Part shown: one piece after another, positions 44,910 to 57,659 of the stretch | How the letters are laid out: each line of letters starts with the position of its first letter | Position numbering within the stretch: position 1 is the first letter of the stretch | Assembly: GCA_023053685.1 (NCBI GenBank) | Contig: JALIGW010000003.1 | Location: 50,735,996 to 50,799,995 of the forward strand | DNA from: Diadophis punctatus similis | Taxonomy: Eukaryota > Chordata > Lepidosauria > Squamata > Dipsadidae | Length of the DNA: 64,000 bases | Direction: 5' to 3' | Position numbers and translations under genes: made by a program | Notes under the pieces: model-generated | What the model was told of the DNA's origin: nothing | The model's database searches: none | The model's input: the letters and a program-made list of their open reading frames with translations, nothing else

Positions 44910-47900
44910 GTATCTGTTTTGCTTTTTATCAGCCTCTTTTTCAGTATTTCCAAGCATCAGAATCTTCTCTAATAATTTGCATTATGTATCCAAAATATTG
45001 ACGCTTTAGCTTAATTATATTTGACTGTTAGTTTTCAGAAACTTGTAGACCTGGCAAGGATTATCTTTTATATTCTCCAAGATTTCTTAGAAATAGCTTA
45101 AACTTGACAGGACTGTGTATATAAAGACATAATATGTCTTATTATGTTGTAACAACTGAAAGCAACAAGACACACAATAGCAGATTTCTTTTTTTGGTGA
45201 GTTTCTGACTTTCAAGCCTATTTTAGACCATTCCTAAATTTAAAAGTTGTGTTGTTTTTTTAGCTGGGGAATTTTGTTTTTTCTATCTTTTCATACAGAA
45301 CAAATCAGTTCATTATTATTTATTTGATAAATTGTCTTCTGGCTTGTAAATATACTTTTAAATAAGATTAGGATGTTTTATGGATATCATATTGCCCATA
45401 TGAGTGCCATTGAGGTTTCATTGCTACCATGTTATTCTCATAAAAATTAGCTTGCTCAAAATCAAGGAAAAATATACCGGCTTTATCTGTTTATTTTTTT
45501 AAAAAAAACCACACACACCCCAAATGGGTTCTTCTGGGCAACTGGTTCTTTGGACATGGGAAAATCATGAAACGAAATTTGTTGGATAAAAATATTGACT
45601 ACTACATGGTCTTGTTTGCACTCCAATGCTTTGGGGACCAGGAATTTTGAGAGCATGTCTTAAGTGTTCTATTTAAGTGGACAGCTACCCATTTGCCTTT
45701 TTTTTAAATCAAAAGCATCTTTTTAAAAAGTCAAGGTGGCTTTGCACCAAAGAGATGTTCAGGAGACCCGTAGGTGTCCAAAAGGTACTACCGGTATATT
45801 GACTTTCTCTAGGATAAGCTAAAATGGCTCTCATCCCAACATGTGGTGTAAATCCTATTGCCTCCCCAGAAGCTGTTGTGCATTCTTATCCTTTGCTCAC
45901 GAGACTCCCCCTTACTCTAGGGATTTGGCTTCAAGGATTTAAGAGTATGAATGTTGTAGAGCTTCCTTTGCCCAGTTGGTCCAGGCTTATTTTTAAAATG
46001 TTAGCATTTTAAACCCCTTTTTTAAACAACATCACTTATCTACTTATCTCATTAAGAAGTTTATCTGAAGCCTTAATTAAATATGCAAAAGAACTCCTTG
46101 GATATGGGGAGGAGTGCTCACTGCTTCTGTCAGTGGGCGTCTACTCAAAAATAGTTACTGGGTTCATTACTAATTAATTGTCCAATTACTATATATGATG
46201 TACAACTGAATTCTACTCCCATCGTAAGGAGGTGTCTCATTTGTGCCATTGTTCTTTAAAGGGCTTGCATATGCAGAAAAAATGTGAAATTAACATATAT
46301 ATTGTGGAAAGAAAAGGGGAAGGAGAGGGAAGAGAAGGACAGGGGAAATCAAATCAGTGTTCATCCCTACCAAGCTTATGAGCTTTGCCAAAATCCACAG
46401 AGAGCCCCTCAGGCCTCTCTCAAGCATGCAAATGTAATTTTCTGTCCAGGCAACACTCTCTCTCCTTAAAGTTCATTTAAAGATGAATGTATATTAGAAC
46501 CAGGAGATAATGTTATAATAGAAGACTAAAGTAATACACAGTCTGGGAGATAGTGAGGCGGTGGGGAATGACCATATAACTCTCAGAATTTAACGGAAGT
46601 AAGAGATAATGAAGGTAAGGGGAATTGTAAACAACATTGTTTGGGGCCTCTTCAATCAACCACTGTGTTTGCTTGCTGACTGAGATTTTTGCAAAGCAGA
46701 GAGCAGGAGTAATTTATGAATATTCACTTGAGCTGAAATCAGATTAATTGTTGGGGGGGGGTCCTTTATATGTGAGTTGTCTTCTGCTTTTGGCTTAATT
46801 ATGGCAAAATTACAAAAAAAGGATTCTTTGTACATTTGTGAATGTGAAAGTTCATCCATGTGAAGGGGAGGTGGGAGACCTACAAGCTGAAGCAGCCAGT
46901 CTGGATAATGTCTGAGAGAAATTCCCTCTAATCCAGGAGTGTAAAAAAGAGGCCGGTCTAATTTATGGGAGGAGAATCTCTTAAACCGACTGCCTGTCCT
47001 TGTTTGTTGATTTTATTAGGTCTCCTGTGTTGGCAGAAACAAATGTATTGCTATTCTAAGGGTTTTCTCCACTAATGATGTTAAGTGCTGAGTCAGCACA
47101 AAATAATGCCTATCTAAAATGTGCTGCTGCCATTGCCAATCCTTCTCCTGCCTTTCTGTATCTGTTCCAAGCTACTGTTGAATGGCATTCTCCTGAATTG
47201 TGAGGCAGAGTGATTGATTTTCTCTTCTGACTTTGCTGCTGTCCTGTCCTCCTTCAGCATGTCACTAACTGGCTAGGACAAACCCACCATTAATAGGACT
47301 GCAAAACAAGAATGAGGTAGGACAACTCAGTTTAACATCCCTCATTTTCTGAACACTGCAAAACAGAAAAGTGTTGCTACATCTAATGTCAAAGATAATT
47401 TCAGAATACTTTTAAATAACACAAAAACCATCCCCATTCTTATTTTTTTAAAAAAACCTGTGGAGCTTAATGTCCTCTCCTCTGTCTCGTTGGAAGCCTG
47501 GAGAGAAATTGATTTCAAAAGTAGTAGGTGATGGACATTAAAAAAACAAATAGCTAATGGACAAATGCTGGAAGAGAAATAAATGGCTGCTCTGGAGGTT
47601 GGCTAGAAGGAAATACCTTTCAGCATTAGCCAAATATTGTTGCATCACATCCACAGTTAATCAGCTGGCCCTACCGCCAAGATAATGTACAACAAAACTT
47701 TACAGATTTTACACCCTTTGAAGATGTAGTAGGGTAGTGTTGGCTTAAGGGAAGGATGGTACTTTAAACCGGACTGGGGCAATATTATGAGCATGGCAAC
47801 TCCATACTTGCTGCAGTTTTGAGAGGTGAAAATTCTGTTGGGTTGGAGAAGTCTTTTTGATTTTGGAAATGAAAAAAAAAGATGAGCAAGTTTGTGTTTT
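44910..47900. other. Intronic sequence, no gene seen
   Basis: Three kilobases with no repeat that I can name and no family-like open frame, making this the longest repeat-poor part of the intron. Cross-species conservation would be the test for regulatory content. Confidence 0.45.
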
Positions 47901-47914
47901 GTCACTATTTTATG

Positions 47915-48623
47915 CAGGGGTGGGTTCCTAATTTTTTTGCTACCACTCTGTGGGCGTGGCTTGTTTTGTGGGTGTGGCTTGCCAGCCATGTGACCGGGTG
48001 GGTGTGGCTTGCCAGCCATGTGACCGGGTGGGCGTGGCTTGCCGGTCATACATTAGTTATTTCAGAGAGATGTTATTACTATTTTTGCTATTTTATACCT
48101 TACATGAAAAGCTTTGCATACAAAGTGCGTGTTACACCATGGCAACACAGCAACCTTTATATGCAGAAAATGCTATAGTTAAAAGACAAGCAAGTTTCAT
48201 ACAGCATTTTTGATTTCAGTCATGGATTCCTTAGACGAAAATATTGAGGACTGTTAAAAGAACAGTATCTTTTAACAGTCCTCAATGTTTTCGTCTAAAG
48301 AATAACAGTATAAAACTGTATAAAATTAACAGTATAAAAGGTTAAGCTTTCGGAAAATGCCCACTTTGGGAAGCTTTAGGCAAAAGCGAAGGAAAAGTGT
48401 CAAATGCGAGCTTCTTATTATTTTCAAGCGAAGGGACGGGGAAAGACTTAATTGTCAGGTTTCTGGGCATGCGCAGAAGAATTTTTAAAAAAAAATCTTA
48501 AAAAAAATTTTTTTTAATGGTGGCACCCAGGCACCGGCAACCAACCGCACCGGTACTGTGACGTCACCAGTGGGCCGCTACCGGTGCTATAGAGTGGACC
48601 GCACCGGTAGGAACCCACCACTG
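47915..48623. mobile_element. Non-autonomous hAT (CAGGGGTGGGTTCC family), 709 bp, with insert
   Basis: Ends CAGGGGTGGGTTCC and GGAACCCACCACTG. The exact 8-bp duplication ATTTTATG is at 47907-47914 and 48624-48631. It is about twice the usual size. The left third has a tandem GTGTGGCTTGCCAGCCATGT unit (about 33 bases, roughly three copies, 47950-48045). The middle has an inverted repeat (48231-48298). The right part has GGGCATGCGCAGAAG and TGACGTCACCAGTGGGCC like its siblings. Confidence 0.94.
48231..48298. repeat. 30-bp-arm inverted repeat inside a hAT
   Basis: Arms 48231-48260 and 48269-48298 are reverse complements with one mismatch and an 8-base loop (AACAGTAT). ACAGTATAAAA-type repeats follow the right arm. 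It is probably the scar of a local template switch. Confidence 0.9.
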
Positions 48624-48732
48624 ATTTTATGTCCATGCTGCACCACGTTGGATACTTCCAGTGTAGGATATAAGAAAATTCAAAAATAATATATAGTATA
48701 TAGAAATTTATATAAATGGAGAAGATTTAATT

Positions 48733-48797
48733 CTGCTTGGGCAGGGGGTTGGACTGGATGACCTGCAAGGTCCCTTCCAGCCTGAACTTGTTAAACG
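48733..48797 (+). mobile_element. CR1 LINE 3-prime-end fragment
   Basis: GGGGGTTGGACTGGATGACC followed by TGCAAGGTCCCTTCCAGCC is the well-known conserved segment just upstream of the CR1 3-prime end. It is very short; no coding part is attached. Confidence 0.75.
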
Positions 48798-48941
48798 TTA
48801 GTTGCTTTAAGATAGTTGGAGAAAATACATGCTGAACGGATATTCTTTAGTTAGTTAGAAAGGGGTCCAGCTAAAAGGGACATTCCTTAATGCCAAGGCA
48901 ATAGAGATAAGAAAGTGCTGTGCTTGCAAAATATTTTGGGT

Positions 48942-49268
48942 TTTGGGTGGGTTTCACTTACATTTGCCACCAGTTCGCGTCGCGTCGCGTCCCCTCGCGC
49001 AATTTCACTTCCGCGCATGCTCAGAAGGTGGATTCAGCCCGAAACACAGCTGAGGAGCTCATCAGCTGTGCTTCAGGTGAAGAAATAAAGGTCAGTATTA
49101 ACCTGGGGGCAGGCGGGAGGGCTTTTTTCAAAGCACAGAACACTGTGAAGCCATCCAAACACAGAAAAATTGGCCGAAAATTCAGAAAAAAAGATGGCGG
49201 CGAGCACGGACCAGCGGGTCGCTAATGGTTCCAGCGATCTGGTCCGAACCGGGAGGAACCCACCCCTG
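48942..49268. mobile_element. Non-autonomous hAT (CAGGGGTGGGTTCC family), left end degraded
   Basis: The right end GGAACCCACCCCTG is intact. The left end reads TTGGGTGGGTTTCACTTA, so the first bases are lost or changed. The interior (GCGCATGCTCAGAAG, AGCTGAGGAGCTCATCAGCTG, AAAGATGGCGGCG) is closely related to 58837-59214. No target duplication is left. Confidence 0.85.
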
Positions 49269-49274
49269 ATTTAG

Positions 49275-49950
49275 CTGTAGAACTGTCTTCCACTGCATCT
49301 GCAGGGAAGTTGGGAAGTGCTCCAGATTCTCTCTCTCTCTCTTTCTCCCCCTCATGTCCAGAGTTGTCTCTGTCTTCTCCTGCCCCTATCTCTTCATCCA
49401 GGAAGTAGCAAAAGATCTCTGAATTTGATTAGAAATCGGGACAATGCGGATAGCTCTATGTCAAACTATTTCTTTCTGAATGCTGATTAATTATAGTCAC
49501 ATACACCAGTTTCTTGAACAACAGCACATAGTGTACTTCCCTTCAAGGCTTAACAAGCCTCTCTTCCTGTACCCAAGATAATCCTAAAATCTCATGAGAA
49601 TTACAAAAGGTGGCTTAAAATGCAGCAAAGCAGTAGCCATAATATTGTATCTACCATCCCTTTCCTTATCTTGCATTAAAGAGAAACACCACTCCCTGGC
49701 CTTGTTCCTGAAACACAGTGAAATTCATCAATGAAGACAATGTCATTTATGCTGGAATTCATTTCTGCCTGGCTCAAGGATTGAAGGGAAACACAGCTAT
49801 AGCTGCAGCTATAGAGTAAGAACATCAGAATTCCATTTCTGATGTACTTATAAATAATTTAAAGGCACGTTACAAAAATATATATCCCTCCAATGTTGTG
49901 CAAATTGTAAAAAGCATAATACTGTTGTGACTGTCAATTATTAGCTGAGG
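49275..49950. other. Intronic sequence, no gene seen
   Basis: No feature beyond a CT run at 49330-49345. Confidence 0.4.
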
Positions 49951-49962
49951 ATTAGTTTAGTT

Positions 49963-50085
49963 CAGGGGTGTCAAACTCGCAGCCTGGGGGCCAGATGCGT
50001 CATGCGCTGCCCACCCCCACCCCCAGTTTAGCAAAGGGAGGAAAAGTCATCACGATGCTGTGACGACACGAATTTGACACCCCCG
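49963..50085. mobile_element. Short non-autonomous hAT (123 bp)
   Basis: Ends CAGGGGTGTCAAACTCG and GAATTTGACACCCCCG. Flanks GTTTAGTT (49955-49962) and GTTTAATT (50086-50093) match 7 of 8. Same family as 15630-15756. Confidence 0.9.
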
Positions 50086-50099
50086 GTTTAATTATTTCA

Positions 50100-50675
50100 T
50101 AAGATGAATATAGCCAAACTTCCTTTCTCATAAGCCTATATTTTGCTTGGTTAGCTCTACAAATTTTGATGTCAGTGCTGTGTCTGGCCTGATTTGATCT
50201 GATCCCCATGCAAAGTGCTCTCAACAACAGAGACCCAATATAAGTCCAGAATGTCCCAGCCCCTCAAGATGCAATGAAGTTGCAGTATACTACTGAGGAG
50301 CCAAGAGATGCAAAATTTTAGCACTATGTATATGTGTGTAGAATAGTGTGTAAGTGGGAGACATTTTTGTGTTTTTTTAAATTGTGATGCGACTATTTTA
50401 TAACTTTATGTTTTCATCTCATTAAACAATTGTAGGAAATTTGTTATCAATTTTTATTAGCCTTATGAGGCAGCTCCAATGCCACAGAAAGGAGATGTAT
50501 ATAGTCCTAAACCACAAGTTGCTCAACTCTGCATGCTTTGTTTTAGTCCAGGCAAATTAATTGCCTTATATGATTTAATTTGATTTAATTCAGTGTGCAT
50601 CTTCCCTATCACAGATATTTTAAGTGGTTAACTTTTTTTGTTCCTTAAAGACTCACAGTAATATATATCTATATA
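50100..50675. other. Intronic sequence, no gene seen
   Basis: No recognised feature apart from a short TATC-rich run near 50662-50688. Confidence 0.4.
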
Positions 50676-50688
50676 TGTATCTATATAT

Positions 50689-51095
50689 CTGTGATAGCGA
50701 ACCTATGGCACGCATGTCAGAGGAGGCACGCAGAGCCCTCTCTGCTGGCACGCGCGCCGTCGCCCCAGGTCAGATCTCCGTGGCGTTTCTTTCATGAGCT
50801 TCTGTTTCCCTGCAAACGACGAAACAGAAGCTCACGAAAGAAAAAGATCTTACCTCTTGCCGCCCTGTCAGTGTTGGGATGCCCCGCCTCCCCCCAGCCA
50901 GCTAGTCTTCGGGTCTCTGCTGTGCATGCATGCATGTCCGTGCATGTGCGTGTGCATGTATGCACATGCCATGCATGCAGATGTTTGTGCATGCCTGTAC
51001 ATGCACATGTCTGCACATGCACGCACACCCCTTTCTGTTTGGGCATGCACGCATGCAGTTTGGGAACTCTGTGTCTAAAAGGTTTGCCATCACTA
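50689..51095. mobile_element. Non-autonomous hAT (GTGATGGCGAACC family, divergent), 407 bp
   Basis: Ends CTGTGATAGCGAACC and GGTTTGCCATCACTA. The exact 8-bp duplication CTATATAT is at 50681-50688 and 51096-51103. The interior has a foldback (TTTCATGAGCTTCTGTTTC / GAAACAGAAGCTCACGAAAG) and a long alternating purine-pyrimidine run rich in GCATGCATG and TGCACATG (50925-51060). Confidence 0.92.
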
Positions 51096-51109
51096 CTATA
51101 TATGAGTGC

Positions 51110-52400
51110 CTAGTAAGAGGCAGAAAAGGAAGACACTAAAGAAAAAGAATTTAAAATACTCATGCAGGACCATCAAGGGGAATTCATTCCCTACTCAAAA
51201 GAGAACTTCAATCCAGATCTCCTGATAGGCTGAGGACCCTAATTCCAAACAGGTACGTCCAATTTAGGAAAAAATACAGTTTTGGAGCTTGAGGTTTATG
51301 AGGGGTTATTGTATAAGATAAACGATTATTTTACTTTCTCCTCATGTCATTAGTGTGCAAAGCACATTATGAAATATAATATGATAGGTTTCTACCTAAA
51401 GATTATATAATCTAGAATTGACACAGGAGAGAAATGTATACCTGGTTCAAATGTATTTGATTGTTTGGGTTAGCGAGATGTAAATTCAAGTTGAACTAAA
51501 AGTGAGCTTTGAAAAGAATGGATGCTGGTAATTTGAACTGCTTTAAAGTCTTTTATATAAAACAGACATCATTTGCTTATTAAATCACAGTTAAGTTATT
51601 TAAACTTTCTAGCTTTTATAATTGTAGTTGATGCCTTAAGCTACAATCTCCTGCCTGATTACTTAAGAGCAAACTTCATTAACTCAGAGTACCAGAACCG
51701 AACATTTTCTGAGATGCTGACTAGATGTTGCTGTTTTGTACAGAATCTTATAAACATGCCACTGTTCCTCCTGAAAATCAAAGAATCTTCCAAAATGTCA
51801 TAAGCACAAGCATAGATTAAGATAAAACATTATCTTTCCTCTCAAGTCTAAAATATCTATTCTAAGTCAAAACATTAACTACTTGCAAGAAAGTATCTCC
51901 TTGTATACTGTAATGGAAATTAAAAACATATTATTTTGTGTTTATTCTTAACTGCAAATGTTTCAATTTTAGCATACGGTGCTTCTAATTTTTAATATGA
52001 AGTCATGTATGATCTGTTTTTGTTTTAAACAGATAATTTCAGAGCTTAATTTGAACTAAAGCTTCCCTTGAATGAGTAAATTATTAAAACAAAGTGCTTC
52101 CGAGTAAAGATTTTCCCCCAACCAAAGCAACAAGAAAATCACATCCATCCATGCATTTTGAAATTAAAGGAATATACTTTTTAATTCAATTAGTTTGGTT
52201 TGCATGCAACATTAATGCGGTCCCTGACATTTCTTGTCCGATTCTTCTATCAACTCCATTGAGTGGTTTGGTACAGAGGAAGAGAATTGTGTTGTATATT
52301 CAGAAGACGAAGGGGGCATGGAAACTTAGTATAATAATAAGAAAAAGTAAGTCAGGACTGCAAACTGATGTTAAAGTTGGAACAATTAGTAAGGAAGCAT
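51110..52400. other. Intronic AT-rich sequence, no gene seen
   Basis: No recognised repeat or exon in 1.3 kb. Confidence 0.4.
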
Positions 52401-52408
52401 ACAAAATC

Positions 52409-52828
52409 TATGGCACGCGTGCTCAAAGTGGCACGTGGAGCCATGTCGCCTGGCATGCGCGGCATCGACCGTTCCTCTTTTGGGTTTCTGGCATGCATGT
52501 GCACGCGATAATCAGCTGGCCTTTGTGCGTGCAGCAGTGCCGGAAACCGGAAGAGCTGGTCTGTGAGCATGTGCGCTGGCCAGCTGATCGGCATGTGCGT
52601 ATGCATGGCAGTAACCAGAAGACTTGCTGGCCAGCGCGCATGCGCGTGCCAGAAACCAGAAGTATTTTTTTTTGCTGCATGCATGCCCCATGGGCAACTC
52701 CTCTTCCTGGTCTCACCCCAGACGAGGGTGCACGAAGCACATGCGCAATACTCCCTTTTCAGCACTTGGTGTCGCGCGCACATGTGCTCCTTTTCGGCAC
52801 TTGGTGCCGAAAAGGTTCGCCATCACTG
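52409..52828. mobile_element. Non-autonomous hAT (GTGATGGCGAACC family), left end lost
   Basis: The right end GGTTCGCCATCACTG is intact. The left side starts directly in the family body (CTATGGCACGCGTGCTCAAA). The interior has repeated CATGCGCGTGCC and GCCAGCTGATCGGCATG motifs. Open frames of up to 246 codons here are composition artefacts. Confidence 0.85.
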
Positions 52829-52839
52829 CTCTAGGTATA

Positions 52840-55295
52840 TAGGATCAGTTTAGTAAATGATAGATGTCTGATGAGATATGGGCCATTATTTGTTTTGTAA
52901 ACTCTTGGCCAGTGTGGTTATTTGCATTTTATTAGAGAAAAGAGGCTAGATAGATATAAGAAAATAGTAATGATACTGAGCCAGAGGAAGCAATCTATCT
53001 TTGCTTTAAAAAAGGCAATGGCAGAGTTTTCTTTTAAGAATCTCTTTTTAAGATTCAGAAAACTAATAACAGTGCTGTGGTGATAAAATGATTAAAGTGT
53101 TGGACGTCCAGAAGGAGACATGAGAATCTTCCAGTCTTGAAGTTATGTTTACCATGTAATGGCAACTTTATGGGATGTTTTGACATCAAAAATAGTCTGA
53201 GACTGAGCGCAGTATTTTGTATCATCTTAATTGTCCTTGCTTAGCTGCAATAGTTTCTTAGCACTTTCTAAAAGGAAAATACTTTTTAGATTCAAAACTA
53301 TAAACTGGATAGTTTTGACAAACAAAAAGCATTGGTTGTCTCTATGTGATTCCTGAGCTAAAATAACAGGGCAATAGTTTTGTGAAGTATTCAACAAAGA
53401 GATTTCTCTTCAGAATGGAATAATCAGTACCGATATATTGCCTTTAAGGTACTGGAAGATTCCTCAAATATGAATGTGTCATGGCAAAATTGCTCCAGGT
53501 GTTCCTGGATGACACATGTTCCCTAGACTAGACTGTTTCCAGTGTTGTTTCTTATCTGGTTGTGTAAACAACACAAGTTTACTTACCTTGATCATCACCT
53601 GGAAATAGAGCTGATATATTTCTCTGTGGCTTGCCTTGTCATCTTAACAATGTTAATCCCTGTGGACTATGAATTCTTCTTGCACTATCCAGAATATTTT
53701 AGGAAAATAGATGTTTATATTGGATCACCATATCTTATTCTTGTCGGAGCATTCATTCACAGTATTTACTGATTGCTGTATCCAGAGATAGTTGAGTAAA
53801 TATAATTAATACAGTGGCTATCCCTGTTTCTCTTCCACTCTGCGGTTACCTCTCACATCTTCAAAGTGCTCTTTACTCCATTTCATTTCCCAATGTTGTC
53901 TGTTTTTTGGGGTGGAAGAGGAACATTTGATGCTCTTATTTTGCTTTCTAGAAGATACAGTATAAAAGGTTGGACAAGTTAACGTTCTCATGATAGAATG
54001 AAATATTGGGGATACATGCATATTTGACAGCAATGAAAATGGTATGAGTTACCTAAATATGAACGAGATTTCTAGAAATGTGGTGCTTGCATGGAAACAG
54101 CCCTTAACTGAGATTCAAAGCTTTAATCGCACTGAATTTGTGTGTGTGTGTGTGTAAACATCTGCTACATTGGAATAATAAAATTTCAACTATGCCTCAA
54201 TTAAGTCACAGCTGCTGACTTCTTCACATCTTTTTTCTCTACATACACATTTGCATTTCCATTTAATAAAGAAAAAGTATAAATAAATAGGGAAGGAATG
54301 AAAATGTTTTATACTTCACAAATGCTGTAGACACTTTGACTTTGACCAATTAAAGTATTTCTAATATTGCAGTACTTAATTAGAAAATAGGCTATTGTCT
54401 GTTTCATTCTGCTTCTTCTGCCCCTTGTTTTATTTTGAATTGAAAACTTTAAAAAAAGATACCTAATTGTTTTTATGTTTTGGCTTTCCAAGTGTTATAT
54501 AGTTACGGTAATATCTATATATTGTGTAAATCACATACATGATCACAAGAATACTCTAAATAGGATCTGTAGGAGGAAAACTGAAATTGATCTGAACGTT
54601 AATTAACATACTTGTTTTTGTGAGAAATCACTTTTTAAATTGATATATCTAAAGTTTGCTTCTTTTAATTGCGGCAAAAGCATTTTTCACTTTATCTTCT
54701 AGAAAGCAGTACAAGAACATTCACTGTTCCATTTCTGATATATTGGAGTTCCGTACATAAACCATTTTAATAACACTGTACTAAATAGAATATATATAAA
54801 CCCGGAATATACATAAGGAAGTAGTGCAATAAAAAAGAAGAGGAAAAGTTTTGTCATCTTGGGAAGTCCTGACAGCTACTATCCAAAGAGCCAAACTGAA
54901 AACTACTATCCAAAGAGCCAAACAAACCTGAGCAGTTAGGATTATTTATTTTTATTACAGAATTTCAACGAAGTAGAGCAGGCAGAGCAGAACAGAGATC
55001 TCCACAGTTTCATTCGGGGAAGTACAGAGAATTTGTACATATTTGCCACTGTCACTAGTTTCAATAATTTTGCCCCCTGTTCTTTCAGTAAAGTAAGGAG
55101 AGGTAGTTGTCCTGCTGCAGGTCAGCTTCATCCTCTCCCAACAAGGTCTGTCTCTTTCCTGCTGGGAGCTATTTCTGTACTGATGTTGTCTCAAAGGTTT
55201 ATTACACCTTATTGTAACTTGGGAGAGAGGAGGAACAGACACATTAGCTTACAGAAACACAGACATCCTAAGATAAGAACCATCCCATTTCTTTC
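52840..55295. other. Intronic sequence, no gene seen
   Basis: About 2.4 kb with no named repeat apart from a short TG run (about 54138-54154). ACTACTATCCAAAGAGCCAAAC is duplicated in tandem near 54876 and 54902. No splice-bounded conserved frame is seen. Confidence 0.45.
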
Positions 55296-55300
55296 ATAAG

Positions 55301-55555
55301 AGAGCCGAGGTGGCGCAGCGGTTAGAGGCAGGTACTGCAGGCCACTTTAGCTGACACTGATCTGCAGGTCAGCGGTTCAAATCTTACCGGCTCAAGGTTG
55401 ACTCAGCCTTCCATCCTTCCGAGGTAGGTAAAATGAGGACCCAGATTGTTGGGGGCAATATAAATATACATTGCTTACTGGTGTAAACCGCTTAGAGAGT
55501 GCTTGCACTGTGAGGCGGTATATAAATCTCACAAAATAAATAAATAAATAAATAG
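55301..55555 (+). mobile_element. Sauria-type tRNA SINE with AAAT tail
   Basis: AGAGCCGAGGTGGCGCAGCG (A-box) is followed by GCGGTTCAAATCTTACCGG (B-box), then GGTTGACTCAGCCTTCCATC and GACCCAGATTGTTGGGGGCA. Next is a LINE-like 3-prime end GAGGCGGTATATAAATCTC, with AAAT repeats to about 55554. It is nearly full length. The AAAT tail matches the tail type of the LINE at 35976-39290, but which LINE mobilised it cannot be decided here. Confidence 0.93.
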
Positions 55556-55559
55556 AGTT

Positions 55560-56420
55560 GAGACTAGTAGATGTTTTTCCTTGAACTCTGGTCACCTGCT
55601 GAAAAGGAGAGGAAGCAAAGCTAGAAAAGAACCCACCCCCCCAAAAAAACCTGAACAGTGGGATAGATTCAGATTGGCAACAGGGACAGATGCTGCTGGA
55701 TTAACATTTCCATTTGTTGTTTATATTCTCAACAACTGGAAGAAAGTTAGAGGAAGATTCCCTATTGCAGAAGACATTTTTTTTCCAATGAGGCTTTCTC
55801 ATGTATAGATATAATGATTTTGGGTAGGTATACTTTATTATTAATACTTTTCATCTGTTTAGCTATGCAAAACATTAGAATAAGACTATTATAATTTCAC
55901 TTTTATTCTCTCTTGAATATTTGGTTTTGTATTAGCTACTTCAAATCCCGTGGTTAAGAGGCCAATCTAATTACAGTTTGCATATTTTATCCAAAAATTT
56001 TGCACGTTAATTCTTTAATTATCAACCCTTGAGAAGTTAGTGATTGATTGTTGAATGTGGGAAGCATAAATCTCTGAAGGATTGCTCAGTTGACAATTTG
56101 TAGTTAAATATTATTTGGATAATATTAATTTTGGCAGATAATTCTAAAATAAGTTTGCATTTCAATAATTCTTTAGCTACTTTCCTCTCAAAAATGCTTT
56201 TGTGGAAATTGCCTAAAATATTCTCCAGTGAATATAAAAATAGTTAATTTGTTTAGTTTTTCTAATGTGTCCCTATTGTCCTTCTGCAACTCTTTTACTT
56301 CTTTATTGGCACCTTCCTTGGCTACTTTCCTACTGTATTTAAATTAATATCAATCTATATTAATGATTTTTATTTGCTTATTTGATTTGATTTTAACTCA
56401 GATTTGTTTTGTTTGTGGTC
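55560..56420. other. Intronic AT-rich sequence, no gene seen
   Basis: No recognised feature. Confidence 0.4.
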
Positions 56421-56435
56421 TTTTATGGTTTAGGG

Positions 56436-56874
56436 CCGTGATGGTGGCACGCAGAGCCCTCTCTGCAGGCACGTGAGCCTTCGTCCCAGCTCACTCCACC
56501 GCGCATGTGCACACGCCTCCTGCCGGCCAGCTGATTTTTGGGTCTCTGCTGCGCATGCGTGGGGCGCATGCGGGAGATGCACACACATGCATGTGGGGGG
56601 TGGGGGGGCCAGGCATGCATGCATGGGGGTGGGGGGGAGCACGGAGCGTACAGTGTGCCCCCCCCTGTGGCCCATTTTTGGTCCCAGGAGGCTGCAGGGA
56701 GGCCTGCTAGGCCCAACATGGGGCACGGGGAGTCGCGTGTGTATGCACGGGGGAGAGGGAGCGCAGAGGGTCACACACACATGCGCAGAGGGTGGGGCGT
56801 GCGGCGGGGGTGCACATTGCATTATGGGTGTATACGCTTTTGGCACGCGATGACAAAAAGGTTAGCCATCACTG
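56436..56874. mobile_element. Non-autonomous hAT (GTGATGGCGAACC family, divergent), 439 bp
   Basis: Ends CCGTGATGG and AGGTTAGCCATCACTG. The exact 8-bp duplication GTTTAGGG is at 56428-56435 and 56875-56882. The interior shares GGCACGCAGAGCCCTCTCTG with 50689-51095 and is GC-rich with GCATGC and GGGGGTGGGGGG runs (possible G-quadruplex, 56597-56638). Confidence 0.92.
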
Positions 56875-56889
56875 GTTTAGGGTAATACA

Positions 56890-57655
56890 TAATTTAGACG
56901 AGATGGTTCAACCTCTATAGATAAGAATGTGACAGAAGAGCCAGTATGATTGTAATAGTTAAAAGATCAGCAATCTAGATGTAGCTATTAATACATATAG
57001 TAATATTATGAACTTCTAGATTTCTTGCAATAATAATAATAAACCTGTATTTACTGTGTTCCTTGCTGCTTCGTAAACCCCTGGGATCTTTACCTGAAGA
57101 GCCACATGTAGTGCTCATTTTATAAAAGTTTTTCTTTGTCTTAGCCAGAACAAATTAGTCATCCTTATTTGTCCCCAGTTTATTGATGTGACTGATTTCA
57201 TATGGGAAAATATTCAGTACTTCCCCCATATATTTTTATGAGACAGATCTTTAGGATAGTAAATTAGCTAATTCCTTCCTTTCCCCTCCTTTATTTTGAA
57301 ATCATACTTTAATCCTTGCAGTTAGGAAATCTTAGAATCAACAGGCTATTTACAAAGCTATTTGTCCATTTATTTAATTTTCTTCTACAAAAACAAGTAT
57401 CTACATATGGTTTGTAATATTATCTTTCTGCTTCCCAGATCCTTATTTTTCTACAATCAGCAGAATGCTTTAATCAACCTTCCGGTTAGAAAAAAATGAT
57501 CTGTGATTTCATAAGCTAAGTTCTTTATTATTAATATACCACAGATTACAAATGGACAAATCATCCCTCTAAAAATTCTCCTCAAGCAGAAATGATAGGT
57601 GCAAAACATTTATCCCCATCTCTTCTTTTGATGTTAATAAGATCAAAAAATGGTC
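56890..57655. other. Intronic AT-rich sequence, no gene seen
   Basis: No recognised feature. Confidence 0.4.
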
Positions 57656-57659
57656 TCAG

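Noticed and set aside
52094..52834. 246-codon plus-strand open frame
   Set aside because: Its second half lies in a hAT and the first half has no family signature, splice context or upstream promoter.
53542..53772. 76-codon hydrophobic open frame that resembles a membrane protein
   Set aside because: Short AT-rich frames look hydrophobic by chance. There are no splice sites or conserved motif.
56423..56885. Overlapping 98-138 codon frames on both strands
   Set aside because: Entirely inside a hAT with an intact 8-bp duplication.
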